A stretch of DNA of 18,809 nucleotides from JASEJA01 sp038872535 (GCA_038872535.1 JAVZJY010000021.1:1-18809); one strand, 5' to 3'; counted from the first letter of the stretch, positions 6,431 to 14,635 are shown. The notes: generated by a model not told the origin, from the sequence alone. A program made the numbers and translations.

Positions 6431-7123
6431 TTATGGAAGCGTTAAAACTTCCACCTTCACCTTATGCCCATCTTTAAGCTTAAGTTGTTTCCGCAGAAAA
6501 ATTGGAGCAATAACCTCAATCACGGAAACATCATAATGGCTTCTTAAAGCCAAAACTAAAGCCCCCTTCACTTTATTCTCTATTATGGCTGGATAAGCCT
6601 TCACAGATCCAAAAGTGCGATTTTCATTTTTGAAACCTTCAATTTCAATGGCTGGGTAAGCCTCAAGCTCCGACCGCGTCTTAACATCATAATCAGTTGT
6701 AAGCTTGAGATTAAGCGTGCCAGGATAGGGGTCAAAACCCAATTTCTCTATAAACTGTTTTCTATATGACTCTCGGGATATGTAGTAGGCGCCTTCACCC
6801 AAACCAGTGAAGACAACGCCTTCCAAAGTTATTGAAGGAGGATATTCAGCCTCCATTAGAAAGCGTAGGTTTGAATAAAGCCTCTTTAACTCTTTAAGTC
6901 CCGAATCGGTGATTTTTATTAGGCAGCCATCCGGAGTTATTGTTCTCTTAATCCAACCCTTATTGTCTAACTCAATCAAGTAACGGGAAGCAGTTTGCTG
7001 AGAAGCGCTCAGTTTTCTAGCCAAATATTCGGAGGAAATTTTCGCAGTTCTACGGTGAGCCCCCATCTCAGCCAACTTTAAAAGCGTGAAAAGATTGCGC
7101 CACTCATGCTTTTCAACAGCCAT
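6431..7123 (-). CDS. ribK: CTP-dependent riboflavin kinase with N-terminal winged helix
   Basis: A 230-residue bifunctional-looking protein. Residues 1-90 form a winged-helix domain (helix-turn-helix around 25-60, ARKLSASQQTASRYLIELDNKG). Residues 98-228 are the archaeal riboflavin kinase domain that makes FMN using CTP, with GLGEGAYY (107-114) and DPYPGTLNLKL (131-141) as signatures. The same fusion is common in archaea and may regulate riboflavin genes. It supplies the substrate of RibL, encoded 0.6 kb away on the other strand. The start is ATG with GAGGT about 7 nt upstream; a TATA box is at 7161-7171, giving a short leader. Confidence 0.93.
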   Translation of the reverse strand: MAVEKHEWRNLFTLLKLAEMGAHRRTAKISSEYLARKLSASQQTASRYLIELDNKGWIKRTITPDGCLIKITDSGLKELKRLYSNLRFLMEAEYPPSITLEGVVFTGLGEGAYYISRESYRKQFIEKLGFDPYPGTLNLKLTTDYDVKTRSELEAYPAIEIEGFKNENRTFGSVKAYPAIIENKVKGALVLALRSHYDVSVIEVIAPIFLRKQLKLKDGHKVKVEVLTLP

Positions 7124-7160
7124 CCTGGAACCTCACATGTCAAAATAGAGGTGGAAACTG

Positions 7161-7171
7161 TATATTTAAAC
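7161..7171 (-). promoter_or_regulatory. TATA box of ribK
   Basis: The minus strand reads TTTAAATATAC, about 40 nt before the ATG at 7123. It lies just past the last gene of the pilus-like operon, so ribK need not depend on read-through. Confidence 0.5.
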
Positions 7172-7193
7172 GGCTCGAAAATTCCTTTAGCGC

Positions 7194-7961
7194 TTATGCT
7201 TTATGGCATGTCGTGTTCGCTTGAACGAATATGTCACGTGAATCGATAACATGCGCTGACACTTGCACATCAAAAACTGTAATGGCCGTAAAGGATATGG
7301 CGTAGGTGCCGTTGCCATAATCTGTCATGGAAAAGTTGTTTAACGAATTAACGGGCAACCAGACTCCGAGGTTTTCATAATAGAATGTTATGTTTTTGGC
7401 TAGGGCTGGTCTTCCCTCATTGAAAACTTGACATAATAAACTAACGGATTTCTCCTCATCACCCGTGTAGTAACCCTCTAGTGCAACGGCAGTTGTTACG
7501 TTGACAGCGTAGTTTGCTGTAATGTTTGCATTTAATCCATAAACAGCCAGTGAGAAGTTTGCGTAAGCACTTGAAACCCCAAAGCCGCTGGTATCACTCC
7601 ACGAAAGCCATATGCCATCTGCATAATTTGAGTCGTTTAGAACAGTGAAAGATAAGCTGCATATTCCATACTGATTTAGGCTTCTATAAGCTTCAGAGAG
7701 ACAGTTCAAGTTTGCATCCAAAACCGATTTTTCTCCGCCTTTTGAGGCGTTTGCCAGCGAGCTTATGACAGTATTTCTTGAGCCTTGTTTTATGGCTAGT
7801 ATTAATTCGGCTGCAAATTGGTCTTGTGTTGCCGTTTTTTCCCTGCTGACTTCGTAAACATATATTGTTGTTGAAGATATGAGGATTGCTATGGCTAATG
7901 CTGCAACTATGAGAAGTTGCCCAGAACTGTTCCTCTTGAGCTTCTGTCCGCACTTTTTCAT
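7194..7961 (-). CDS. Pilin-like exported protein, last gene of the pilus-like operon
   Basis: A 255-residue protein with a basic N-terminus (MKKCGQKLKRN), then SSGQLLIVAALAIAILI and one hydrophobic helix (about residues 14-38). The rest is an extracellular domain with several N-glycosylation sequons and four or more cysteines. The helix begins like a pilin (GQLLIV), but the residue before the glycine is serine, not the Lys/Arg preferred by archaeal prepilin peptidase, so processing is uncertain. The C-terminal ~100 residues look like a beta-sandwich. The ATG at 7961 overlaps the preceding stop (ATGA); an upstream in-frame start at 8024 is unlikely given this coupling. No specific family recognised. 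Confidence 0.75.
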   Translation of the reverse strand: MKKCGQKLKRNSSGQLLIVAALAIAILISSTTIYVYEVSREKTATQDQFAAELILAIKQGSRNTVISSLANASKGGEKSVLDANLNCLSEAYRSLNQYGICSLSFTVLNDSNYADGIWLSWSDTSGFGVSSAYANFSLAVYGLNANITANYAVNVTTAVALEGYYTGDEEKSVSLLCQVFNEGRPALAKNITFYYENLGVWLPVNSLNNFSMTDYGNGTYAISFTAITVFDVQVSAHVIDSRDIFVQANTTCHKA

Positions 7962-8380
7962 GTAACCACCGCCAAAAGCAAATGAATTATGTAACAATGA
8001 AAAGTTACGCCTTGACTTGCACAAGCATACTCTACAAAGGCAATCTGTTGGCTGCCAAATCCCCCATTAGAAATCATATCAGTGTTTATTTGCTGCATCT
8101 GCTCATTGTAAACTGTCATGTTAAAGCATACGCCTGTTGGCAGAATAAGATTAAGGGCATCTCTTAAGCCATTCCAGTTTCCATCACCGATGTATTTGGC
8201 GAGGCTTCCATCAGAATCCAACATTATAAGCGCTTGTAACCCAACAGATGCCAGATCATCATTTTTTGTTCTGTTTTGTGTTACTGTTAGATTTGCGGAA
8301 ATAGTGAAAGCTGAGAAAATTATAAGCACCGATAAGAAGGCTTCAACAATTCTAATTTGCCCTTTATCACGCCCTTTCAT
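7958..8380 (-). CDS. Small type IV pilin-like protein
   Basis: A 140-residue protein with a canonical archaeal class III signal: RDKG|QIRIVEAFLSVLIIF. The K-G-Q-I tetrad fits the prepilin peptidase rule, and the hydrophobic helix that follows carries a Glu near position +5, as in pilins of type IV systems. A short extracellular region with sequons and cysteines follows, and the C-terminus is hydrophobic. I choose the ATG at 8380, 8 nt after GGAGGT; ATG 8386 is only 2 nt from that site and TTG 8401 lies before it. The gene is coupled to its neighbours on both sides by short overlaps. A minor pilin is the likeliest role. Confidence 0.72.
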   Translation of the reverse strand: MKGRDKGQIRIVEAFLSVLIIFSAFTISANLTVTQNRTKNDDLASVGLQALIMLDSDGSLAKYIGDGNWNGLRDALNLILPTGVCFNMTVYNEQMQQINTDMISNGGFGSQQIAFVEYACASQGVTFHCYIIHLLLAVVT

Positions 8381-8382
8381 TT

Positions 8383-9453
8383 TCATGAACCTCCAACCCA
8401 AACCCTACATTCGTAAAGGGCTGAATTTACCGTTACAACATACCTATAGGCAAAAACATTCGAAAGAGAATTAGAATTCGCAAAATTTGTGCCTATTTCA
8501 AGCGGTATCTGTGGATAGGTAACCCATTCGGCGAAGAAACTTGTGGAATTCAAACCAGTTATAACCATCAATGTTGGACTTGAATCAACAAAGTGTGGTA
8601 TGCCATATTCAACAGATTGGTTGCTGTTCGCCGTCGGCGTTAAGATTGAATAGTAATTGAAGGCTAAAGCGTAAGCGTCCAACAATGTCATTTCGGGATA
8701 TAGGCAAGAAGCGTTTAAAGTATAATTTAGTGGACTAAGCCTCAGAAAAGTGGCATTGGGATTTGGTTCGCCTGAATTATGCGCAAAAACGTAAGTGCCA
8801 AATGACACAATTTTAGTGTTAGAGACGCTTCTTGCAATTACAATGAGAAGGGCGTCTCCTTCAACAGCGTTTGAAAGCGTTACGTTAATGTATGTGTCGC
8901 CGCTAGAAACAAAGGCGTCTTTTGCTTCAAAATAGCTTCTTGCAACAACATAGCTTTTCAATTCTGCTTGAACTGGGATTCCCTGCTTTATTGTTGAGAT
9001 TTCAAATTGATAAGTTGTCTCATTTACTGAAGGGTATGAAGGGTGTGTTGCTGTGAGATTTATTGCAACATCGAAGATTGGTTTCAACTCAATCCTAAAG
9101 GACACATCTGGCATTTTTAGGGCTGAAAATATGGTGGCATAGCTTAATGCATACTGATTTTCGCTGTTCAGCCTTGACACTTTATCTATATCCAACTCGT
9201 AAGGAGTATCAGAGCCAGCTTTGGCTAAGCCGAAGTTTTCTGGAATTGTTTGGCTGTTTTGTCCCCAATCTTGTGGTTCTCCAACGTTTAGAAGCAAATA
9301 TTTTGAGATTTCCGCATACCTTTCAGAAATATTCTCGTTGCTAATACTATTTATGTGAGGAGACAAAAGCAGTGAAGAAGCAGCCATAGCTGAAAGTACA
9401 AGAAGAACCATTAAGGAACATGCAAAGAAAGTGTCAATGGATATCGTGGGCAT
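8383..9453 (-). CDS. Membrane-anchored glycoprotein-like component of the pilus-like operon
   Basis: A 356-residue protein with one N-terminal hydrophobic helix (about residues 8-32, FFACSLMVLLVLSAMAASSLLL), then a large exported domain rich in Ser, Thr, Asn and Tyr with about nine N-x-S/T sequons. There is no Lys/Arg-Gly before the helix, so it is not an obvious prepilin-peptidase substrate. The ATG at 9453 follows GAGGT by 11 nt; the in-frame TTG at 9465 touches that GAGGT and is less likely. It is encoded between the membrane platform and two pilin-like proteins, which argues for a surface or assembly component. No family recognised. Confidence 0.72.
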   Translation of the reverse strand: MPTISIDTFFACSLMVLLVLSAMAASSLLLSPHINSISNENISERYAEISKYLLLNVGEPQDWGQNSQTIPENFGLAKAGSDTPYELDIDKVSRLNSENQYALSYATIFSALKMPDVSFRIELKPIFDVAINLTATHPSYPSVNETTYQFEISTIKQGIPVQAELKSYVVARSYFEAKDAFVSSGDTYINVTLSNAVEGDALLIVIARSVSNTKIVSFGTYVFAHNSGEPNPNATFLRLSPLNYTLNASCLYPEMTLLDAYALAFNYYSILTPTANSNQSVEYGIPHFVDSSPTLMVITGLNSTSFFAEWVTYPQIPLEIGTNFANSNSLSNVFAYRYVVTVNSALYECRVWVGGS

Positions 9454-9477
9454 TTTAGGCGTCAACCTCTATGGTGT

Positions 9478-10992
9478 TTATGCAACGATGTTGTACATTC
9501 CACCCAGAAAGTTCTGCGAGAGAACAAGCGAAACATAAGCCGTAAGCACAAGCATTGCCGAATACTTAAAGCCAGCAGCAAAAGTTCCCTCGTTAACTTT
9601 GCCTACAAAGAATCCTGAAAGCCAACACTGCAATATTATGCCCGTTGAGAAGAGGTTTATTTGGTTCTGCATAACTTCCAATGGCATGGCTGCTGCTCCC
9701 GGAAGAGATATTTGCGTTAAGGCGTAAACTGTCATGGCAACCATAGTTGTTGTTAAGGCTATGAGAACACTCCAAACGAAAGCCAAAATAACATAGGGTT
9801 TCAAAAGCGACTTCTTGTTAGCCTCAACATCCTTATGTTTCTCACCATAATCCGTCAAAATTTCAAGTGCTGCAGCTGAGCCTCCGCCGATTTTTATTGT
9901 TTCAACAAGGATTAGAAAGTTGACGAGAACAGGCCATGTTTGAATTTTTTGTTTAACATTAACAAAGATTTTCTTTAGAGAAACGCCCCATTCCATTTGG
10001 CTTCTTATGAGGTTTAATGTTTCCGAAAATTTTCCATAACCACTGCGTTTTGTGGCGTGGATTATGCTTTTTTCGGGTGAAAGTCCAATTTTTCGGGCTT
10101 CTGTTACATCTCTTAGAAAGCTTGGCATAAAGTTTTCTGCATCATTGTTTATTTTAGCAATTTTCATGTAGACTATGCTTGGTGGAATGGAAATGGCTAG
10201 AAGACAGGCTGTAACAACGAGGGGAAACGTAAGTGGAGTTGTGAGATATTGGAGTTGAGGGAGAAAATATAAGGCTGCTATGAAACTTGAGGTAGCAATT
10301 AAAGGCAATATTGTAGCATAGTAGGGTTTAATGGGTCCTATCAAGTTGCTTCGTCTCTCAGCATGGGCAACAATCATGAAAACCAAGGAAATGAGCGGGG
10401 TTACAAAGAATATGAGAATGCAAACTGTTGCCGTAGAAATTCCCGGCGTTCCGCTGATTTTCATTGGTTCAAAAATTGATGTAGTTGCAAAAATTATGAA
10501 GAGTATGTAAGAACATAGGGTTACGATTAGCATCACTGCGTAGGCTTCCACTAAAGTGCCAAGTCTCTCAATTGAGCGGATTGCCGCTGCACTTTGAACC
10601 TCAAAAATTGAACGCAATTTACTCTTAAGATAGCTTACTATGCTTCCTCCGCTTCTGACAGAGGAAACGTATCCTAGAAGGAATTCTCTGTAATTCTTTG
10701 ACTTGGTTTTTGCAGCTCTTTTATACATGACAGTTAATGGGTCATACCCTAAGACTTCCACTTGCCTAACGATTTCTTTTGCCTCTTTCTGAAAAATTGG
10801 CAATAAGTCTATGCTGCACAGTTTTTTCCAACTTTCATAAATTGTCACTCCGCTTGCAGCCAACAATGTGAAGAGGAGAGCGGCGAAGGGTAATTCACGG
10901 TCTATTTCGCCAGTTTCTTCCTTCTTGTAAAGGCTCAGCATCCACCCGAAAATTTTCGGCGTCTTAATTGGCATTTGCAATTTTTTCACCAC
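9478..10992 (-). CDS. Type II secretion/type IV pilus membrane platform protein (FlaJ/TadC-like)
   Basis: A 504-residue integral membrane protein with the two-repeat layout of archaeal FlaJ/TadC proteins: a cytoplasmic helical domain (about residues 35-145, GSIVSYLKSKL), a cluster of segments (about 150-280), a second T2SSF-like cytoplasmic domain (about 285-390, with RDVTEARKIGLSPEKSI and KIGGGSAAALEIL), and a final hydrophobic part. It should anchor the ATPase and drive pilin insertion or extraction. The start is one of two adjacent GTG codons (10992 or 10989). The second overlaps the ATPase stop as GTGA and is my preferred site. Expected partner: the ATPase immediately upstream. Confidence 0.9.
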   Translation of the reverse strand: MVKKLQMPIKTPKIFGWMLSLYKKEETGEIDRELPFAALLFTLLAASGVTIYESWKKLCSIDLLPIFQKEAKEIVRQVEVLGYDPLTVMYKRAAKTKSKNYREFLLGYVSSVRSGGSIVSYLKSKLRSIFEVQSAAAIRSIERLGTLVEAYAVMLIVTLCSYILFIIFATTSIFEPMKISGTPGISTATVCILIFFVTPLISLVFMIVAHAERRSNLIGPIKPYYATILPLIATSSFIAALYFLPQLQYLTTPLTFPLVVTACLLAISIPPSIVYMKIAKINNDAENFMPSFLRDVTEARKIGLSPEKSIIHATKRSGYGKFSETLNLIRSQMEWGVSLKKIFVNVKQKIQTWPVLVNFLILVETIKIGGGSAAALEILTDYGEKHKDVEANKKSLLKPYVILAFVWSVLIALTTTMVAMTVYALTQISLPGAAAMPLEVMQNQINLFSTGIILQCWLSGFFVGKVNEGTFAAGFKYSAMLVLTAYVSLVLSQNFLGGMYNIVA

Positions 10993-12590
10993 TTTGGTTT
11001 TTCCAAAAATTCCCTTTGAAAAAGCTGGGGATTATTGTAGTATTTGCTTAGAACTTTGTTTACGCTTCTGTAATCACGGATGCCATGTTCAACCATGTGA
11101 ATTAGCACTCTTTTACGGTATTCAAGCTCATCCAAAAGTCTGTCTATTGGAATGTCGAGGCTTGTAGCCATTTTTTTAAGAAGGTAGCTTTCAGAAAGTT
11201 TCTCTTGAAACGTATCAGTGGAAGGGTTCCAACTGAAAACTTCTTGGAAAGTATTCGCATCCTTTATCTCTGAAATGCTTATGAACTTCCTACTTGAAAG
11301 CCGCTTTCCAGACTCGAGAAAAACTGGCGTTCTCACATGCTTCACATTTATTACGCAGTTCATAAGCGGAATTATTGATGGCGGAATATTCATTGGAGGC
11401 TGAGTAAGCCTCTTAATGGCTGTGTCAACATCCTCCGCATGTAAAGTGCATAAACCACCATGTCCAGTGGCTAGAGCCTGAAATAGCACATATGCTTCTT
11501 CGCCTCTGACTTCGCCTACAATTATCAAGTCTGGACGATGCCTTACAGCTGATTTGATTAAGTCGTAAAGCGTAATTTCGCCTTCGCTTTCAACTCCGAA
11601 GCCTGAACGGGCGATGGTTGATGTCCAATTTTCATGTGGCAAGTTTATTTCGGCAACTTCTTCAACTGAAATCACTTTGTAATTTGGTTGGATTAAGCAT
11701 GCAATTGCGTTTAGGGCTGTTGTTTTTCCAGCGCCTGTAGCGCCGATAATCATGAGCGACATTTTATTCTCCATTAAGAGCCATAGATAAGCGGCTATGC
11801 TCTCGTCTATTGTTTCATTTTCAATCAAATCGATTATGGTGAATGGGTCTTTGCGGAACTTTCTAACAGTGAAAGAAGTTCCATACGGGGTTGTTTCCTT
11901 TCCAAAAGAAACAGCTAACCTGTGCTTTTCTGGCAGGGTAACGTCAACTATTGGGAAGGCTATGCTAACGTGTTTTCCAGCTTTGTGGACTACTCGCATT
12001 ATGAAATCGTCTAGTTCCTGCTCATCTCTGAAGATTATGTTTGTTTTTATGTTCTCATATTTTCTATGCCAAAGAAAAATTGGCTTGTTAATTCCGCTGC
12101 ATCCAATGTCTTCAACATAATCATCATACATTAGTGGGTCTATTTTTCCATAACCAACAATGTCTCTTTCCAAATAATATAGGACTTTGCGCATTCCAAC
12201 AGGCGAAATGCCCTTAAAGAGCTTTTGGTGGTTTGAGAGTATTATTGGCATTTGTCTTCTGAAGGATTCTGTTAGAGTTTCTTCGCCTTCTGGTGCTTGA
12301 AGTTCATATTCAAGAATGTTTCTTAATCGGAAATAGCCTTCTCTTTCATCCCTATTCAATGGAAGTTCGTCTAAAACGTAAAGGTATTCTAAGGTTTCCT
12401 CGTTTTGGACTATGGCGGCGTATGAGAATGGTGGTTTAAGCGGGTAATATTCAACTTCTACGAAACCTTCTGGGACGCTCCATTTTTTAACGTCTAAAAA
12501 CTCAACAAGTTCTCCTTCACCCTTCAGCATTTCTTGAACTTCTTCGCTTTTTTGTCCCTTATCCTTACGTAACTTGAGGTCAAATTTCAT
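10986..12590 (-). CDS. Type II/IV secretion ATPase (FlaI/PilB/TadA-like) of a pilus-like system
   Basis: A 534-residue cytoplasmic hexameric motor that powers pilin assembly. An acidic N-terminal domain (1-110) is followed by the secretion-ATPase N-domain (about 130-250, LERDIVGYGKIDPLM) and the RecA-like core. Visible motifs are Walker A GATGAGKTT (283-291), the Asp-box region VISVEEVAEI (307-316), Walker B DLIIVGEVRGEE (354-365) and the His box GHGGLCTLHAE (376-386). All key residues are present. ATG at 12590 with GGTGA just upstream, 2 nt after the preceding stop codon; its own stop overlaps the platform gene. No archaellum gene (FlaH, FlaX) is adjacent, so a pilus or other surface filament is favoured. 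Confidence 0.94.
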   Translation of the reverse strand: MKFDLKLRKDKGQKSEEVQEMLKGEGELVEFLDVKKWSVPEGFVEVEYYPLKPPFSYAAIVQNEETLEYLYVLDELPLNRDEREGYFRLRNILEYELQAPEGEETLTESFRRQMPIILSNHQKLFKGISPVGMRKVLYYLERDIVGYGKIDPLMYDDYVEDIGCSGINKPIFLWHRKYENIKTNIIFRDEQELDDFIMRVVHKAGKHVSIAFPIVDVTLPEKHRLAVSFGKETTPYGTSFTVRKFRKDPFTIIDLIENETIDESIAAYLWLLMENKMSLMIIGATGAGKTTALNAIACLIQPNYKVISVEEVAEINLPHENWTSTIARSGFGVESEGEITLYDLIKSAVRHRPDLIIVGEVRGEEAYVLFQALATGHGGLCTLHAEDVDTAIKRLTQPPMNIPPSIIPLMNCVINVKHVRTPVFLESGKRLSSRKFISISEIKDANTFQEVFSWNPSTDTFQEKLSESYLLKKMATSLDIPIDRLLDELEYRKRVLIHMVEHGIRDYRSVNKVLSKYYNNPQLFQREFLEKPKW

Positions 12591-12592
12591 TT

Positions 12593-13051
12593 TCAGTCAC
12601 CTTCCCCCGAGCTTTTGAGCTGAATCCTCAAAACGCCAGCCTCAGAATGGCATTCCAATTGTGCGGTTCCATATCCTCCAACATAATAGCCTGTAGCCCA
12701 AACTATTTTCGGAAGATAAATGTGCAGCTCTGCACCTTCTATGGGCAGATTTCCGAAGCCTCCCTCTAACCATGCCTTTCCAGAATCGTTACGGAGTTGA
12801 AGCCAATACTGTTTGTCGCCTATGGTTGTCGGCATTTGAAGATAAATTTTGGATGTGACGTTTGTGGTCATGGTGAGCGTTACCAGCTTTGTGGTTTCGG
12901 CAGCCACATAATCCATAAGGTTCTTTAGTTGTCTCACTTCTGATGAGAACCGTATGGCGTTTGCGTAAGCCATGAATGAGAAGATGAGTAGGCTGCTAAC
13001 GGCTATTAAAGCGATGAAAGTGTAGAGGTAGCTTGGCGTTATGGATGGCAA
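12593..13051 (-). CDS. Small membrane-anchored exported protein of the pilus-like operon
   Basis: A 152-residue protein with an uncharged N-terminus (MPSITPSYLY) and one helix (about 8-32), then an amphipathic stretch (FSSEVRQLKNLMDYVAAETTKL) and a beta-rich exported domain. It lacks the Lys/Arg-Gly/Ala cleavage site, so it may stay uncleaved, like the FlaF/FlaG-type stator or periplasmic subunits of archaella (analogy only). The start is TTG, 7 nt after AGAGGTG, which lies at the end of the preceding gene. It directly precedes the ATPase gene. Confidence 0.72.
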   Translation of the reverse strand: MPSITPSYLYTFIALIAVSSLLIFSFMAYANAIRFSSEVRQLKNLMDYVAAETTKLVTLTMTTNVTSKIYLQMPTTIGDKQYWLQLRNDSGKAWLEGGFGNLPIEGAELHIYLPKIVWATGYYVGGYGTAQLECHSEAGVLRIQLKSSGEGD

Positions 13052-13055
13052 ATTT

Positions 13056-13943
13056 TTACACCTCTGTTCTGCTAATTTTTAAGTTGCATACGGTTACCTC
13101 AAGGTTCACCAAAGCGCCTTCGGAACTGCTTGAAATTGGAAGCCAAACTGTGCCAGAATTTCCGTCAAATGTGACTTTTAATGCAAGAGAGGAAATCGCA
13201 TAATCAAACGCATATTGACTTGTGGCTGTTGTAACGTTTAAAGAAGCAACTTTCAAATAGAATTTTCCTTTTAGCATCAAGGTTTGCGAAGAATTGAGGT
13301 TTATGATGTTTATGCGAATGAGGTTTAGCGGTTTCCCATGGTCTGAGCCGATAACTGCTACTGTTGCCAAGGGACGATAACAAAGGACCAGAGTTTTTGC
13401 TTCTTCGCTTGAAGCCACATAAAGCTGAGACACGGTGGATGAGCTGGCATTTATTATTGGTCTGTCATCGCCCCTCAGGAATGAGCTGTCATAATAAAAT
13501 TCTGAAGGCTCAAGCTCATACAGAACTTTTCCAATGGAACTGTTGAACACTATGTCAGAAAAGGTTTGCTCGTCAGTGAGGTTTATGATTAGGACTTTGG
13601 CTGTGGGTTCTGTTTTAAACATGCCTCCACAATCATCCATGTAAACAACTTGGGAAGCGCCGAAACTCCAAGCCACAGAACGAACTGCATCGTCTAAAGT
13701 TTGCATATTCTGCTTAGCCACAGAAGCCCTAAAGTAGGCGCCTCTGGCGCTGATTTTTGTTACGGCTACGCTGTATGTTACGGAAATTATTGCCATAAGC
13801 GAGACAAAGAGGATTAGGTATGTGACTGGTATGGCTAATGCCCTTTTTGACCACAAGAAACTTGTTAACTTTTTCCTGAAACTTTTATGAGACAATTGTT
13901 TAGCAGTCTCCTCTCTTGCATTTCCAAACAAAAAGCTTTCCAT
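13056..13943 (-). CDS. Pilin-like protein, first gene of the pilus-like operon
   Basis: Up to 295 residues. A basic N-terminus leads to SKRA|LAIPVTYLILFVSLM, where R-A-L-A fits the archaeal prepilin peptidase site and a ~22-residue helix follows. The exported domain starts with an amphipathic stretch (SVAKQNMQTLDDAVRSV) and is beta-rich with sequons. The start is unsettled. ATG at 13943 is the longest, but a TATA-like TATAAAA overlaps it (13943-13949), so translation may begin at TTG 13895, 12 nt after a GAGAGGAG, giving a shorter leader. A 26-bp dyad element lies 21 bp upstream of the ATG. It is the head of a seven-gene operon ending at 7194. Confidence 0.75.
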   Translation of the reverse strand: MESFLFGNAREETAKQLSHKSFRKKLTSFLWSKRALAIPVTYLILFVSLMAIISVTYSVAVTKISARGAYFRASVAKQNMQTLDDAVRSVAWSFGASQVVYMDDCGGMFKTEPTAKVLIINLTDEQTFSDIVFNSSIGKVLYELEPSEFYYDSSFLRGDDRPIINASSSTVSQLYVASSEEAKTLVLCYRPLATVAVIGSDHGKPLNLIRINIINLNSSQTLMLKGKFYLKVASLNVTTATSQYAFDYAISSLALKVTFDGNSGTVWLPISSSSEGALVNLEVTVCNLKISRTEV

Positions 13944-13963
13944 TTTATAGTAAGATAAGATAG

Positions 13964-13989
13964 TGTGCGTAGAACAAAACTACACATAA
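13964..13989 (-). promoter_or_regulatory. 26-bp dyad element, copy 1 (upstream of the pilus-like operon)
   Basis: The plus strand reads TGTGCGTAG, then a 7-nt spacer, then CTACACATA and one more A. The arms form an imperfect 9-bp dyad. Copy 2 at 14685-14710 differs by one base. Both copies lie in the same orientation just upstream of a pilin-like gene transcribed on the minus strand, so a shared transcription-factor site is likely. Confidence 0.6.
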
Positions 13990-14032
13990 GTATCCAAAAT
14001 CAATACCATAAAAATTGATGCAGAATAGGGAA

Positions 14033-14074
14033 CGTAAACAAAAGAGGGGGAAGGAGAAAAAGGGAGGGTTTACG
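14033..14074 (-). terminator. Pyrimidine-rich hairpin after the pilin gene, likely terminator
   Basis: A perfect 7-bp inverted repeat (CGTAAAC ... GTTTACG) encloses 28 bases that are all purines on the plus strand and all pyrimidines, with T5 and T4 runs, on the minus strand. It begins 4 nt after the pilin stop. The U runs suit archaeal termination, and the hairpin could also protect the pilin mRNA 3' end. Confidence 0.5.
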
Positions 14075-14077
14075 CTG

Positions 14078-14635
14078 CTATTGAGCAGCTTCAACATTGA
14101 CTTCTTTGTAGTACTGAGCATTTGAAGTGAACACTGTAATGCCGACTGTTATACCTACATCGTTTAAGCCGATGCTGTCTGGTTTATCAATGTACAAAAC
14201 AACAGTCCAACCTGATTTAAGCGTTAAATCACCATCTGCTGCGACAAAGCTTCTACTTTCACCTTGTACGGTATGAGTGAAAGGTGCGGTGGGCTCGGTT
14301 GGTGTAACTGTCAAATCGTCTGAAACCGCCATAGTGTTATTTCTATAGTAGTAAACATTTGTCCACGGGCACTCTTGTCCTCGCACGGTAATCTTGTCTA
14401 TAACAACATCTTTTCCGCCCGTGTTTACGATTACTATGGCGCCTTCAGCCCAATTACCAGTCGTATTGTACCAAATGTGTGGCTTTGTCAAGAACAGTGA
14501 TTCCTCTTGTACTCGTGTTGTTGTCACATTTATGGCGTAGAAGGTTACAACAGTTGCCAAAAGCACTGAAACCACTAGGATAATGAGCGTTGTCACCACT
14601 GTGCTTAATGCTTTCTTATTCTTTAACAAGTTCAT
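14078..14635 (-). CDS. Archaeal type IV pilin/archaellin-like protein (probable major pilin)
   Basis: A 185-residue protein with a textbook class III signal: MNLLKNKKA|LSTVV, followed by a ~25-residue hydrophobic helix (TLIILVVSVLLATVVTFYAI). The K-A-L-S tetrad fits prepilin peptidase cleavage. The mature exported domain is beta-rich with several N-x-S/T sequons (NVT, NTT, NNT) and resembles archaeal pilin heads with an I-V-N-T-G-G strand. The ATG at 14635 follows GGAGAG by 6 nt; the longer in-frame version to 14698 would swallow the TATA box (14669-14676) and part of the 26-bp element, so I reject it. It has its own promoter and terminator, as expected for an abundant filament subunit made in excess over the machinery genes downstream. 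Confidence 0.85.
   Translation of the reverse strand: MNLLKNKKALSTVVTTLIILVVSVLLATVVTFYAINVTTTRVQEESLFLTKPHIWYNTTGNWAEGAIVIVNTGGKDVVIDKITVRGQECPWTNVYYYRNNTMAVSDDLTVTPTEPTAPFTHTVQGESRSFVAADGDLTLKSGWTVVLYIDKPDSIGLNDVGITVGITVFTSNAQYYKEVNVEAAQ

Noticed and set aside
7194..14635. Archaellum (motility) operon
   Set aside because: There are no FlaH, FlaX or FlaF/G genes and no tandem archaellins, and the exported proteins are diverse and large, more like a pilus or pseudopilus system.
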